DNA of 64,000 nt from Tipula vernalis (Eukaryota > Arthropoda > Insecta > Diptera > Tipulidae), in assembly GCA_958295665.1 (NCBI GenBank), contig OY282560.1:45136333-45200332 (forward strand), read 5' to 3'. This document shows positions 23,885 through 34,925 of the stretch, in pieces (position 1 is the first letter of the stretch; each line of letters starts with the position of its first letter). The notes below the pieces were generated by a model that searched no databases, was not told where the DNA came from, and worked only from the letters and a program-made list of their open reading frames with translations. Made by a program: the position numbers and the translations under genes.

Positions 23885-25111
23885 TTAATCAAATTTCGGT
23901 ATCTTATATGCTTGATAAAAAATTATTTCAAACATAGTGGCATCAGCTTCTAATATTTCAACCGTGTTTGAAGGAGCATTTATTATGAGATCGGTTTGTG
24001 GATTACGACACCTGTACGTTGTATTCGGATTATATTTATATTCGATTGTATAAATATAATTAGGGTGAATTCGGAATGATGTGCCCAAATTTATAACGCC
24101 GTAATGGGCAGATATGTCTACCTCATTTATATTTATTGCAGTCGCCTCATCCGTATCATTATCTCTAGAGGAAATTATGATGTTCATCTGTATGGCTTCC
24201 GTCGAAAAACACCTTGCATCCCCTCCAACAACAAATCCACCCAGAATCGTATCAGTAGAAACGGAAAACTTAGTTTTAAATACCAACTTATTTAAATCCG
24301 TTTTATATTCATACGGCAGCATATACGGCATTCTTGGTGTACAATTCCAAACTCCGCCATCAAATTCAGTTCCATAAATTTTATAGCTAGCAATATCCAT
24401 AAAATCATGTTTCGTTAATAAATCTGGATATTTTATTTTAATATTTCGCAATTCCTTGCCGGACATCGTTGGAAACCGGATTAAACGTATTAAACGATCA
24501 AATTTTTGGCGATTCTCGTGATAATGCATTTGATTTGGGATCCAACGGACCAATCCATTTAGGATTTCAGATTCAGTTACATGTCTACCAATTTGGTCAA
24601 ATTTTAAAATTTCTTCGACGGTATCTGGATGCATCGATAAAAATGTATTTGAACTCAAATACAATTTTAGTTGATCAGCCAAATGGTGTTTAATACAATT
24701 TAAACCAATTTTATAGTTTTGTTCTATACAAAAATTTAACTTTTGTAAATCGCACAAATTTATATTAAACAGATGATTAACTAATCTTATCACGTTGTAC
24801 TCCTTTGCCAATTTCAATAAATTAATGCGATCTGCATACTTGACGTTGTCCAGTTGGTCGGTGTAAATAAATTTAATTAGCTGGTAAAATGTGTCATATC
24901 CATAATCAGAAATTGAAATTGTTTTATTTGGAATCTGAATTTGCTCCAACTGCTTTTGAAATACATTGCTGCGTACCATTAAAATCAGAGAATGGGCATA
25001 AATGTATTTGCCTTCGACGATTAATGTGACATCCGACAAATATTGTGAGTTAAATAGTTTTGCCGAAATTTCATCCATTTTGAATGGGGTTTCGTTGATT
25101 TTAAATTCCAT
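23885..25111 (-). CDS. BTB-BACK-PHR-like protein, single exon
   Basis: An uninterrupted 408-codon frame from ATG 25111 (preceded by an A-run) to TAA 23885. Residues about 19-115 form a BTB/POZ domain (LFNSQYLSDVTLIVEGKYIY, AHSLILMVRSNVF, FIYTDQL). Residues 118-235 fit a BACK domain (NFCIEQNYKIGL; ILKFDQIGRHVTESEIL). About 255-405 resemble a PHR domain (FSVSTDTILGGFVVGG; IHPNYIYTIEYKY). This order is that of the BTBD1/2/3/6 group, which link substrates to Cul3 ubiquitin ligases. It lacks introns and is strongly diverged from canonical members (the DVxFxVG segment reads DVTLIVEG), so it may be a fast-evolving or retro-derived paralogue. Intact coding over 1.2 kb in an AT-rich, repeat-laden region argues for selection. 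Confidence 0.85.
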   Translation of the reverse strand: MEFKINETPFKMDEISAKLFNSQYLSDVTLIVEGKYIYAHSLILMVRSNVFQKQLEQIQIPNKTISISDYGYDTFYQLIKFIYTDQLDNVKYADRINLLKLAKEYNVIRLVNHLFNINLCDLQKLNFCIEQNYKIGLNCIKHHLADQLKLYLSSNTFLSMHPDTVEEILKFDQIGRHVTESEILNGLVRWIPNQMHYHENRQKFDRLIRLIRFPTMSGKELRNIKIKYPDLLTKHDFMDIASYKIYGTEFDGGVWNCTPRMPYMLPYEYKTDLNKLVFKTKFSVSTDTILGGFVVGGDARCFSTEAIQMNIIISSRDNDTDEATAININEVDISAHYGVINLGTSFRIHPNYIYTIEYKYNPNTTYRCRNPQTDLIINAPSNTVEILEADATMFEIIFYQAYKIPKFD

Positions 25112-25249
25112 TTTTTTTTTTCACCTTTTACACGACTAAAAACACTTAAAACTGTATTTAACTTAAAACTCTTTCACAATTAACATTTATTCAACACCTT
25201 AATCTCACGATACCTTTAAACTAAATTAACATCCTTTCATATTTACTTT

Positions 25250-25260
25250 CCTTATTTATA
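25250..25260 (-). promoter_or_regulatory. TATA box upstream of the BTB gene
   Basis: The minus strand reads TATAAATAAGG about 140 bases upstream of the BTB ATG, a position that would leave a 5' UTR of roughly 110 bases. No clear initiator was seen. Confidence 0.4.
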
Positions 25261-25261
25261 C

Positions 25262-26019
25262 TGGTTAAAAAAAGGATGCAAACTGCTTTAATGCTATAGC
25301 TATCTATTTTTGGCTACAGGTATGTGATCCTCTTAATTTCGTTTCCCCTTTTAATCTATTTTTAATTTCATGTAAGAACAAGCTGACTTATTTGTTTAAG
25401 ATCGAACCTGTTTTATGGTTTTATTTATTGCTATACATTATTCTGTACACTCAATACATTAATTAAAAACTATGAATTAGTCACCAAAATAATCTATGGC
25501 TTAGAGGCTATTTATAATCACCCTTACAGTGTCTCTAATTCGGTCTATTGAATCGTTCTTCTTGAAATTGATCAGTTTCTTCGTAAGAAAATAGTCTAGC
25601 AGTAAGTCGGCCCGCTATTCGCTTTCTAAACACGAGTATCTAATTTGCCTAAAATAATTATTTTATAATAAAATATCAACAGATCTTCTAGTCTTATCGG
25701 CCGCCAGACGTACAACTGTTCGTATCTACGGAATTAAACTGATGCTGATAAGAAGCAGACAAAGAATCATTACACACTTTTTCTTTCTATGGCTGGCATA
25801 CTTGTTCGAACTTGACCTCTTCGAATTTACTCGAATGTCACTCTGACCACTTGGTTTCCGCCGTACCGCCAAAATGTTTCAGCGTTAATCAGCAAACTTG
25901 TCCGAGATCTAGATTTTGTTTTTGTCTAAATACATCGGCAACAATCTTGTAGCATTACGAACGAAGGAACAACACAAACATCATTTGGAATAACTTTTCG
26001 ATTAGGTAACCGAGTTTAA
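25262..26019. other. upstream flank of the BTB gene
   Basis: No coding region is supported. The segment 25780-26000 is somewhat GC-richer but yields no recognisable protein. Confidence 0.45.
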
Positions 26020-26290
26020 CGTTCACATCAAGAGTGCAAAACTGGTTGATTTTCTCAACCAAAAGATCACATCTAATAGTATGCTGCCATATACAGAATG
26101 AATTAACGCCATTCGGGAATTTCCAGCTTCAGCAATCAAACGGATGATTTGGAACCTTTTTCGCCAATCTGTTTCTATGGTCAAGGCGGAGATGTGAAAA
26201 TCTTCTGGCATCTGAATTTCAAGAGGGTCGGATACTTGCCATACGGATTGACCCAAAACAACTGGTTATATGAAAAATTCTCAATTTTTT
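26020..26290 (+). repeat. dispersed repeat family A, copy 2 (fragment)
   Basis: Matches copy 1 at 9095-9230: TTCGCCAATCTGTTTCTATG, GTCAAGGCGGAGAT, CAAGAGGGTCGG, TTGCCATACGGATTGAC. Only about 150-270 bp are present. Confidence 0.65.
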
Positions 26291-26339
26291 AGAATTGAAT
26301 ATTGAATTGCACATTGATGGGTATATACCGTCGTACCAT

Positions 26340-26440
26340 CAATGCCCAACTGGTATGGTATGATGGTGTGGTATGATGGTATGGTGGTATGATGGTGATG
26401 GTGTTGGTATGATGGTATGATGGTATAATGGCATGACGGA
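26340..26440. repeat. TATGATGG-type satellite, block 1
   Basis: Irregular tandem words built from GGTATGATGGT and GGTATGGT. The reverse complement (ACCATCATACC) recurs at 37.7 kb and 42.7 kb. Confidence 0.8.
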
Positions 26441-26654
26441 ACCATTAACTAACAATGTTGCAGAAGATTTTCGAAAGCAGTATCCCACGTAGGTTTTACA
26501 ATCTGATAGCTTAATGAAACCAGCGATATCAGAAGGAACTTCATCCAATGTATTCTTTCCTATATACTGGCTGCCTAAAATATTTATGTTTTCAGATATT
26601 TTAGATAAAATTGTGCGATTATCCCGTCTCAAGGCAAAATATTCTTATTATTTT

Positions 26655-26984
26655 GAATGTTGACGGCATTCATTGACGGCATTCGAGATCCAGAGACACG
26701 CAAAGCGGTGATGTGGTCGCCTAAAGCGACCTTCGCGGAAACGATCGCTTGTGCGATAACAAATGAAACTGCACAAGCGATCACCGTCAATGAAAATACG
26801 CCGAGTGGAAATCGATACCAGCATAAATAAAGAGCGGTCAGCACAAAGATACCGAGACGGAAGTGGCAAAATCAGATGTTGGGCATGTGATAAAATCGGT
26901 CACATCTCTCGGGATTACTGGGAAATAAGAAGAAAACGGGAAAGATCACCATCTCCTATCCAGCGACGACCAAGCGGAGCATAG
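26655..26984 (+). pseudogene. element A gag C-terminal part with CCHC knuckle
   Basis: 26667-26829 reads AFIDGIRDPETRKAV and TFAETIACAITNETA, the end of a retrotransposon gag capsid region. After a +1 shift, 26830-26981 contains CWACDKIGHISRDY, a zinc knuckle C-x2-C-x4-H-x4-C whose last cysteine is replaced by Tyr, with a basic tail (RRKRERSPSPIQRR). Confidence 0.65.
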
Positions 26985-27039
26985 ACAGTGGCCAAGCGAG
27001 AGGGCCAAATGACGACGGATTCGTTAAACTTGAACGAGT

Positions 27040-27310
27040 CAGCTTAAAGAGGCAGAAGCTGACTGCATCATCACCCTGGATACGGAAACAAATCGTACGA
27101 TTGTTCGTAAAGATCTGATCTATGGAGGTAAACAACCAGCTAATGGATTGAAGTTACAAACGGCAACTGGAGGTAGTTCAATAATAAAAGGCAAAAAGAT
27201 CGTGAAAATAAAGATCGGAAGAACTATTTTCCAACAAGAAGTACTGATTGCAGGTATTGTGCGGATGAAGTCATTATGGGAATGGACTTGATAATATCGA
27301 GTTGCCACTT
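27040..27310 (+). pseudogene. element A protease region
   Basis: ADCIITLDTETNRTIVRK replaces the canonical D-(T/S)-G of aspartic proteases (DTE here), followed by TATGGSSIIKGKK and IFQQEVLIAGI and a decayed IxGxDxI end. Inactive by the changed active site and later stop. Confidence 0.55.
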
Positions 27311-28700
27311 CAATCTAGCAGTGCCGGAGCAACTACCAGGCGAATTATTATTGATCATCGGGAGAAGGTGCCACCAAACTCGGAGACGATCGTGTGGGGA
27401 AGATTGGAGGGAGGTTCTGGACCACCCAGTACTCTAATCGGCAAATGTAACGAGGTTTCAACTATAGTAAAGTGTGAACAGAAAAGTCGGATTGAAAATG
27501 CCGACATGCAAGGGCAGAAAGAAATGGTAGAACAACTTATGCAGAAATGTACCGAAGATCTTACTGAGGCACAGAAAAATTCTGCACATCAACTACACAA
27601 ACGGTACATGTCCATATTCCGTAGTACATCGGATAATAACGGAAGGACTTCAATGGTAAGGCATCGAATCGATACGGGGGTAGAGATGCCAATTCGTCAA
27701 CCACCCAGGAGGCTACCTTTGGCAAAACAAGAAGAAGTCAATTGAATGGTAACAGATATGCAGGCAGCAGGAGTAGTCGAACCATCTAACAGCCCATGGA
27801 GCTCACCTGTAGTATTTGTCGAGAAGAAGGACAGTAGCATAAGATTCTGCGTTGATTACCGAAAACTCAATGCTATAACTAACAAAGATAGCTACCCATT
27901 GCCAAGGATCGACGATACATTAGACACATTATCGGGTGCCCGAATATTTTCGACATTAGATCTACAAAGCGGCTATTGGCAGGTGGAATTCCATGAGGAA
28001 TATCGCGAGAAAACAGCGTTCAGTGTGGGTAATGGGCTTTGGCAATTCAATGTTATGCCGTTCGGATTATGTAATGCCTCTGCGACTTTTGACCGATTAA
28101 TGAAGCGCGTGTTAAAGGAATTACATTGGAAGACGTACCTAATATATCTGGACGACATCATCGTCATAGGAAAGGATTTTGAGATCGCAGCAGTAAAGAA
28201 CTGGCCAAGACCTAAAAATTTACACGAATTTCTAACCTTTCTGAGATTGTGCACCTATTATAGATGCTTCGTGCCAGAATTCGCCAACACTTGCCAAGAG
28301 TTTACACGAGTTGACCAGGAAGAACAAGGCATTCGAATGGAAAAAAGACCAGCAAGAAGCAATCGTGGAACTAAGGAGACGGTTATGTACCGCGCCAATC
28401 CCTATAACCGGAGCGTATTTACTTGCGTGATACGGAAAGAATTGTTGGCTCTAGTGAAGTGTGTCAAGCATTTCCGTAAGTGTCTTTATGGCCAAACATT
28501 CCTTTTCGGACAGATCATGGCGCTTTACGGTGGCTGTTGCAATTCAAGAATCCAGAGGGACAGGTAGCACGCTGGATCGAACGTCTTCAAAGCTACGATT
28601 TCCAAATCGAACATCGAAAGGGAACTGCACACGGAATTGCCGACGCATTATCAAGACGGCCGTGTCCAGTAGAATGCAAACATTGTGGCCATGCTGAAGC
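27302..28700 (+). pseudogene. element A reverse transcriptase and RNase H remnant
   Basis: 27302-27745 ends with MPIRQPPRRLPLAKQEEV; a TGA at 27743-27745 interrupts the frame. 27746-28190 is a well-preserved RT: SPWSSPVVFVEKKDSSIRFC, VDYRKLNAIT, FSTLDLQSGYWQV, MPFGLCNASATF and the catalytic YLDD at about 28140-28160. A deletion joins GKDF to AAVKNWPRPK, removing the thumb. RNase H is reduced to VIRKELLALVKCVKHFRKCL and, in the next frame, RTDHGALRWLLQFKNPEGQV ... HRKGTAHGIADALSR. The core with its catalytic residues is mostly lost. Confidence 0.7.
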
Positions 28701-28733
28701 AAAGGAAGCATCATTGACGTTAGGCTTACGCAA

Positions 28734-29952
28734 GTGCTGCCTGTCGAGGAGTGGACCGATGAAATGATCAGGAAAGAGCAATTGAATGATACGGATTTAT
28801 CAGTTATAATGGAATGGAAGGAAAAGGAACACCGGCCAGCTTGGAGCGAGAACGCGGACAAAACGCCCATTGCCAAGGCTTATTGGGCTCAATGGGATAG
28901 CCTCCATCTTGAGAATGGGTGTTTAAAACGATTATGGGAAAGCACGGATGGCAAATTGAAACAATTGTTGCTGGTGACACCAAAGTGCCGCATTGCGGAA
29001 ATCCTGAAGGAGTATCATGGAGGAGCAAGTGGGGGCCACCTAGGTAATAATAAAAAACTAGCAAAGGTACGTCAACGATTGTACTGGGCAGGATGCAGGC
29101 AGTCAGTGATAGAATGGTGCCAAAAATGTGGCCAATGTGCGGCGGTGAAGGGACCCGCACGCAAAAGTCGTCGAACCATGAAACAATATAACGATATAGC
29201 GGAGCCATTTCCCACCACCGAGAGCGACAACAAATATGTGAAGGACGACAATAATAGCTGATGCCGTGGTCAACAGCTGGATTAGTAGATTTGGAGGGCC
29301 GATGGAGATTCATACCGATCAAGGAAGGAATTTTGAATCGGTGGTGTTTCAAGAAATATGCCAGATGCTCGGTATAAATAAAACGAGATCAACGCCTTTG
29401 CATCCACCGTCTGATGGTATGGTGGAAAGATTCAATGGTACATTGGAGGAATATGTAGCAAAGGACGTTTAGAAAAACCAACGCAACTGGGATCGGCATA
29501 TACCGATGTTTCTGATGGCCTATCGATCAGCAATACGTGACACAACCGGAATGATACCAGCTAAAACGTTATTTGGAGATAACCTACGATTATCTGGAGA
29601 TTTAAAGTTTAGGACTGTACCATGAGCCGCTTTATGTGGACAGGATTACGTAAACCGATTGAAAGAGGAACTTAATGAGATTCATCAATTTGTACGGGAG
29701 AAAATACGGATGTCAAGTGCCCGGATGAAAGCTCGATATGACATACGAGCAAACAACCAAGATTTTCAGGAAGGGAAATTAGTATGGCTTCACAACCCGC
29801 AACGGAAAAAGGGATTATCACCGAAGCTGCAACCAGCATGGAAAGGACCTTACACTGTCATCACCAGGATGAACGACGTGGTTTATCGGAAGGGACATCG
29901 AGGTAAACCAAAGGTGGTCCATTTGGAGAGGCTGGCTCTACACAGGAGGTGA
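28734..29952 (+). pseudogene. element A integrase remnant
   Basis: The zinc-binding HHCC motif is complete (YHGGASGGHLG, then CQKCGQC, near 29010-29130). A deletion near 29240 removes the start of the catalytic core with the first Asp. The second Asp (IHTDQGRNF) and the Glu (DGMVERFNGT) remain at 29300-29440. A stop at 29470 and another at 29624 follow. 29659-29952 encodes the C-terminal domain with the GPY/F signature KGPYTVI and ends HLERLALHRR. Integrases of this type insert element DNA into the host chromosome. Confidence 0.7.
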
Positions 29953-29994
29953 TTTGGGTCCTGTTCGGGATGAACAGGCTTAGGTAGGGGGTAG

Positions 29995-30449
29995 TGTAAC
30001 AGTGACACCTAGGGTATAATAGAATAAGTTAAATGAATAGCTCAATGTTTTACTGTACTAAAATGGAATTTTCCATGATAAAACTGTTCTAAATGTTTCT
30101 ACACTATTCTTACTGGAAAGATCGTGAACTTTCTAGAAAATTGGTTTGTGTATATAAAAAGGTGAACGAAGTTGAATTGCATTAAAATTATTTAGTAACC
30201 CATAGTGTAAAGATTAAAACGGAATCAAAAGGTGATTTAAAAAGTGTTTTAGTGCGAAATAAAAATTATAAGTGTACTGTAAAATTGTGTAAAAATTAAA
30301 TAAAGTGATTTTGTGAATTATTGTTAAAAAATTGTGTTGTAATAATTCTTCTGTTAACTAAATAAATTCGTTGGTGATAAATTGAATTGGTTTTGTTTTA
30401 TTCACAATCCAGTGATATGAACCTTGATTGACAAGGCAAAAACATAACA
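29995..30449 (+). repeat. 3' LTR of element A
   Basis: Begins TGTAACAGTGACACCTAGGG after a G-rich polypurine tract (TAGGGGGTAG, 29985-29994) and ends AAAAACATAACA. It contains TATATAAAAAGG (near 30152) and AATAAA signals. The start and end match the LTR of copy B. Confidence 0.75.
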
Positions 30450-30458
30450 ATAGTATAA

Positions 30459-30809
30459 TGTTACGGTGACACCTAGGGTATAATAGAATAAGTTACTATA
30501 ATAACACAAGCTGTACAGGTGGTGATACCTAGTTTCGGATATTATACTTAATTGCATTTAAAGATTGTTCAGGCTAAATATTTATACATCATTCTACATT
30601 GTACTGGAATTGGTTTGAGTATATAAAAAGACGGATAAATTCTTATTTGATGATTATTATTTGGAACGCGATACAGTGAAGATCTTTAGCACCGTGAGAT
30701 GACAACGATTATTCCACAAAAATTTACAAAATAGTGCGATTAAAATTAAAGTGATTATTTTATTCACAATCCAGTAATTCGAATCCTGGTTGATAAGGCA
30801 AAAACATAA
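30459..30809 (+). repeat. 5' LTR of related element B
   Basis: Begins TGTTACGGTGACACCTAGGG, contains TATATAAAAAGA (near 30622), and ends GGCAAAAACATAAG. Its first 36 bases differ from element A's LTR at only a few sites, but the interior is about 100 bp shorter and more diverged. Confidence 0.65.
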
Positions 30810-31640
30810 GAATTTGTGACTGCAGTAAATTGGAAATTTAAGCAACATGGTTTGTCAACTAACGGTGTTATATTCAAATTACTATCACGCCTCTATGAGG
30901 CTTTCGATAATCAGGGATCGGTTAGTGTCAGAGCGCTAATTATGGCGCTTAAAGGAGAAGCACTGGCAATATTACAAACATTTTAAGAATAAGAATGCTA
31001 CAGTTGTATCAAAGTAATGAAACTGCTGAAAAAAGTGAGAATTGAAGAGTCGCTATCAAGCATAAAGACAAAGCAGTCGGCAACAAGATAGGTAGTGTTC
31101 GAGAAGCCAAATAGCATCGTTAAACTAAAAATAGTCATCTCTAACCATATTTCGAAATTAGCAAGAGGCGATAACAGCTTAACAATCAAAGCTGATATTA
31201 ACGGAGAGAATTGCGTTATCACCCTCAATATGAAAGCGACTCGCACAGAATGATCTAATTGATTTTCCTAAGTATAAGTATCGGGAGAATTATTTACCTA
31301 AATGAATTAATGGGGATTCGCCAAGCACCCAGCAGATTGACATTTACAAAACAAGAAGCAATGAATCCGGAAGACGTGTCCTGTATATTTTAACGATATG
31401 GAATTTGTACATTAAGAATTCGACAAAATTACGATGGATTGTGCATCTACTATAGAGACAATTCACGACTAGGATTCACCAATTAGGAAGAACAAATTGC
31501 AAGTGCTGCCACCTGTACATTAAAAAAACACTATTCGCGAGAGAATTGCACTGGTTGTAACGGGACCATACATAGAGTTTTTGTCAACTACAGAAAGAAT
31601 TTATAAGGTCTCCAAAACGTAACTGACACCTCAAGCCCTT
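30810..31640 (+). pseudogene. element B internal remnant (gag, protease, pol pieces)
   Basis: 30822-30984 is a gag-like frame (AVNWKFKQHGLSTN; LIMALKGEALAILQTF). 31180-31245 gives ADINGENCVITLNMKATRT, a protease active-site region with the Gly of DTG changed. 31310-31370 gives RQAPSRLTFTKQEAM, matching element A upstream of RT. Short integrase-like pieces follow. Most of pol is deleted and no 3' LTR was seen. Confidence 0.5.
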
Positions 31641-31813
31641 CACCTCTTAAAATTTGGAGAACAACATATTTACCTTTATTTACGACTTATGTAATCTTTA
31701 TTAAAAAGCAATCACCTTTATGTATAGTAAACTTTAATTAGATAAGATTACCAGCATCATTTCAAAAAATGCAAAAACTTGTATTATTGATGAATTTATT
31801 GTAATCATTGCCC

Positions 31814-32862
31814 CTAGAAATTTCTTACCAAAGAATTTTGAAGCGATGATAATTGGTTCAATTTAGTCATAGTTGGTGTGTTATCTCGTACGTGATCAAC
31901 TCCAGTAATAATTATATTCATACCATCATTCCCGCTCACTGTAAGCGCACTAACCGCACCATAAACATCAGACGTACGGAAATTAAAACGTGTAAAAAGT
32001 TTTCCGTCAACAGCAATCTGGAATTTATTGCTGCCAAAACCGATCGCTATGCGAAATTGGCGATTTAATGCAAATGGGAAACTTCCAGTTTGTTCCTGAC
32101 GTCCCCAGCTATAAAAAATAGAATTGTTGTGATTAAGTTTAATATATACTCGTCTAATTCGTATTGTTTCGCATAATTAACTTACTTTCCTCTTTGATCA
32201 CGAGTATTCCTTACTACTACACTTTCACCAAAACGTCCACAAATATGTAATGCCTGCTGTTTGGCAACACCTTGACGGAGCGCAATTATAAAACGACCTC
32301 TTGAGCTACCGGTGGGTGTGGCTGTGATTACGATTACTGTGCCTGGTTTTGGAGGATTCGGAATTTCTTGCGCAAACGCGTTACGTGTATCCAATGGAAA
32401 CGTACGTGTTGGAAATAAATATGGTTGAACACGACGCTGACTAACTCTAGTAATCACTTCAACATCACGCTCAACTATAATCGTGCGTACATCTTCCTTT
32501 GCCATGCGGTGATAGAATTGACAATACGGTTTGCCATTTATTGCAACGTCAAACCAACCGTGCTGCACGCTGAACGTAAATTCAAAATCTTCTCCACAAT
32601 TTACTCCCAAACTATGGGAAATATGATTGCGATGTTCTTGACGATCTTCATGACCCCAGCCGCGCATATCTTTTGTGTTGCGTACAATCATGTTCTCTCC
32701 TCGTCGCCATGACATATGTAGCGGTATGTGTTCTTGAATTGTTCGCCCCGATCCCAAATTTATATCAAATCTTTCAGCATTATGTCGCATTCGACCGGCC
32801 ACCACAATAATATGACCAACTTCTAATGGTTCGGGCAAATTACCAACAAATTTTATACTCAT
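31814..32862 (-). CDS. tandem-repeat galectin, two exons
   Basis: Exon 1 is 32862-32186 and exon 2 is 32108-31814; the 77-base intron (32185-32109) has GTAAGT and TTTTTTATAG borders and splits an Asn codon. The joined frame is 323 residues with no signal peptide, as in other galectins. CRD1 (about 1-135) has H49-x-S51-x-R53 (canonical HxNxR with Asn changed), N62, and W69-G-H-E72-D-R74, so most sugar ligands remain. CRD2 (about 170-300) has H206-x-C208-x-R210, N219 and W227, but the usual E-x-R is Q-x-Q, which predicts weak or altered beta-galactoside binding. Galectins bind cell-surface glycans and act in insect immunity and adhesion. The exon-2 end lies about 170 bases from retroelement B. 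Confidence 0.88.
32109..32185 (-). other. galectin intron (77 bp)
   Basis: Splice borders are GTAAGT at the donor and TTTTTTATAG at the acceptor on the minus strand. Joining the flanking exons restores the galectin W-G motif (RG-N-WG) exactly at the junction. Confidence 0.85.
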
Positions 32863-32889
32863 TTTACACTTTAATTATTATATACTTCC

Positions 32890-34438
32890 GACAATATTGA
32901 TTTTCAATTTAGAACTGCGGTCAACTTATCAACCGAATATCTCATATTGAGGCGGTTTTTATCGCAGTGTTGTATTAATGTTGATAAGAAGTCGCGAATT
33001 ATTACGCTTATCTGAACCAGTAAATATTATGTAAAAATAAAAATTGTTTGTAATCATTTGTACGATATAACCAGGTAGATTACAGAACTCGCGATTCGCA
33101 AATCGAAAAATATATCAATAACACCGGTTTTTGCCAAGCAAATTTTAATTTCAAATTTAATTTTTTTAATTTTGATTGATCGATTGATTGATTGATTGAT
33201 TGCGATGTACGATCAAGCATTAAGCAAGTCTCCCGTATTATAAATGCGAATACCACACCACTATACCCATGTTACACACAACACGACACCATTCTTCATG
33301 AAGCCAAACTCCGTAAAGAAAGGCGCCACATCGATAACTACATAAGTCTAATTAATATGTTGTGATATCCGCCCCTGGCCAGGCCGCCGTCGTACACCTT
33401 TTTACAACATATAACAAGATCGAGGGATGGGAAAGGAATGTTAGCAACAAAGACTCAACCCGGTTCCAGACACCTAAGTAGTTGATAGTTAGTAAATTTG
33501 TTAGTAATATATTTTTTAGTAATTTATTTAGGCACAAGACAATACAATTTTAAAGTTCATCTACTGCTCCAACCTGTAAGAAGACACAATGACAACACAA
33601 ATTTTCTGGTACCGCAAACTCTTTTTTCTGAAAAGCTGTAAACAACTATTATTATTCCCCTCCACCATTTTTTCCATCGGCGGTTGTGAGAGGGGGCGAG
33701 ATTTCGTTCCATCATCATGTTCCCATGCGGTCACCCAAATTACTACTGTAGGTAGTGTTGCTTGACGTTGTTGTTGAAATCGTTGCGTCTCTGCTGTCCC
33801 CGCTACTCGCCCCCCTAAATTTAATTTTTTTAATTTTTTTAATTTTAACAATTTTTTAAGTCCGCAAAGTAAATGCTATCGATAGAAATTGCTTCGGAAA
33901 TATTTTGTTTGTTTCATATGAAAATTGCTTGCTTGCTAAACAATCGTGTGTTTGCCCTATGATTTATATAAATTGCTTTTCACATTCCGACATAGATGAA
34001 TAATTCGTTTGTTACTAAACAGCTAAAACTGACACAAATGCCTTACGCAAGCCATGCTGTTCTCTCATATTACAGATATCATAAAACAAACGTACATTGA
34101 CTTGCGAAGTGAGTTTCAAATAATATTGTTGACAGGTGTACATGGCAACAAGTGACTAATTATTGGGACCGCTCGGCTTGTATAGGCCACTCTCTTAATT
34201 TATGAAACATTTTGGTATTTTGTTAATGAACAAAAAATCAAAATAAAACAATCGACAGTCTTCATTTCACTTTGATAGTGAGCCCAGTATAATTTTGATC
34301 GTTTGAAATTCAACGCATCGATTTTGTGTAAGTTTGAAATTTTATACCTCAAACAGATTGACGGCGCTAACAGCGGCGCTAAGTATTTTCATTAGAAAAA
34401 ACAGATAGAGCTGCGTCACACTAGAAAATGTTGTTTAT
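32890..34438. other. intergenic DNA upstream of galectin
   Basis: No gene is supported. A GATT microsatellite lies at about 33173-33202. A GC-richer block at 33350-33830 gives short open frames on the minus strand without recognisable domains. Confidence 0.5.
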
Positions 34439-34925
34439 ATTTGTGTTTGTTGTTTTTATAGTAAATACTTGGAAATTTGTAATTTTAGCTGAAATTTACA
34501 TCCAAATGAACTTAAATTTGATCGTAGTAAATCACTAAACAAATATTTTTTTTATCTAAATATTTTGTTGACAAAACCCAAACAACATTTTTCATATAAG
34601 TAAAAGTCTAATTAGCGGCGTCTATGTGGTTGCAAAAAATCATAAAAACGAAGAAAAGCGAATTCAGGTGACGAGTGCCGCTTATCTGTTTAAGGTGATA
34701 AGCGGCACTCTCCTGACCGCTTCTTTACGTCTTTATGATTTTTTGCAACCACTTACATAAACGCCGCTGATTAGACTTTTACTTATATGCAAAATGTTGT
34801 TTGGGTTTTGTCAATAAAATATTTTGATAAAAAAATATTTGGTTAGTGATTTACTACGATCAAATTTAAGTTCGGATTTGGATGTAAATTTCAGCTAAGA
34901 CTATAAAAGCAACAACAACAAATCT
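34439..34925. mobile_element. palindromic MITE or foldback element (about 490 bp)
   Basis: Left arm 34439-34686 and right arm 34697-34925 are near-perfect inverted copies separated by 10 bases. The centre pairs GTGCCGCTTATC with GATAAGCGGCAC. Further out, AGTAAAAGTCTAATTAGCGG pairs with CCGCTGATTAGACTTTTACT, and TAGCTGAAATTTACATCCAA with its complement near 34890. The whole block could fold into one hairpin. It has no coding capacity. The right border coincides with the start of copia gag text. Confidence 0.75.

Larger units (their letters stand above)
26655..30449 (+). mobile_element. Ty3/Gypsy LTR retrotransposon A, decayed
   Basis: Gag tail, CCHC knuckle, protease, RT, RNase H, integrase with GPY/F module and a 3' LTR follow one another on the plus strand. 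No 5' LTR was found; the element starts abruptly inside gag at about 26655. Reading-frame breaks and two internal deletions make it inactive. Its 3' LTR is followed nine bases later by the 5' LTR of a related copy B. Confidence 0.8.

Noticed and set aside
28804..29352. 182-codon minus-strand frame
   Set aside because: Antisense to the Ty3 integrase, which has clear HHCC and catalytic motifs on the plus strand.
33561..33851. 96-codon minus-strand frame
   Set aside because: Low-complexity ends, no domain and no supporting start or splice context.
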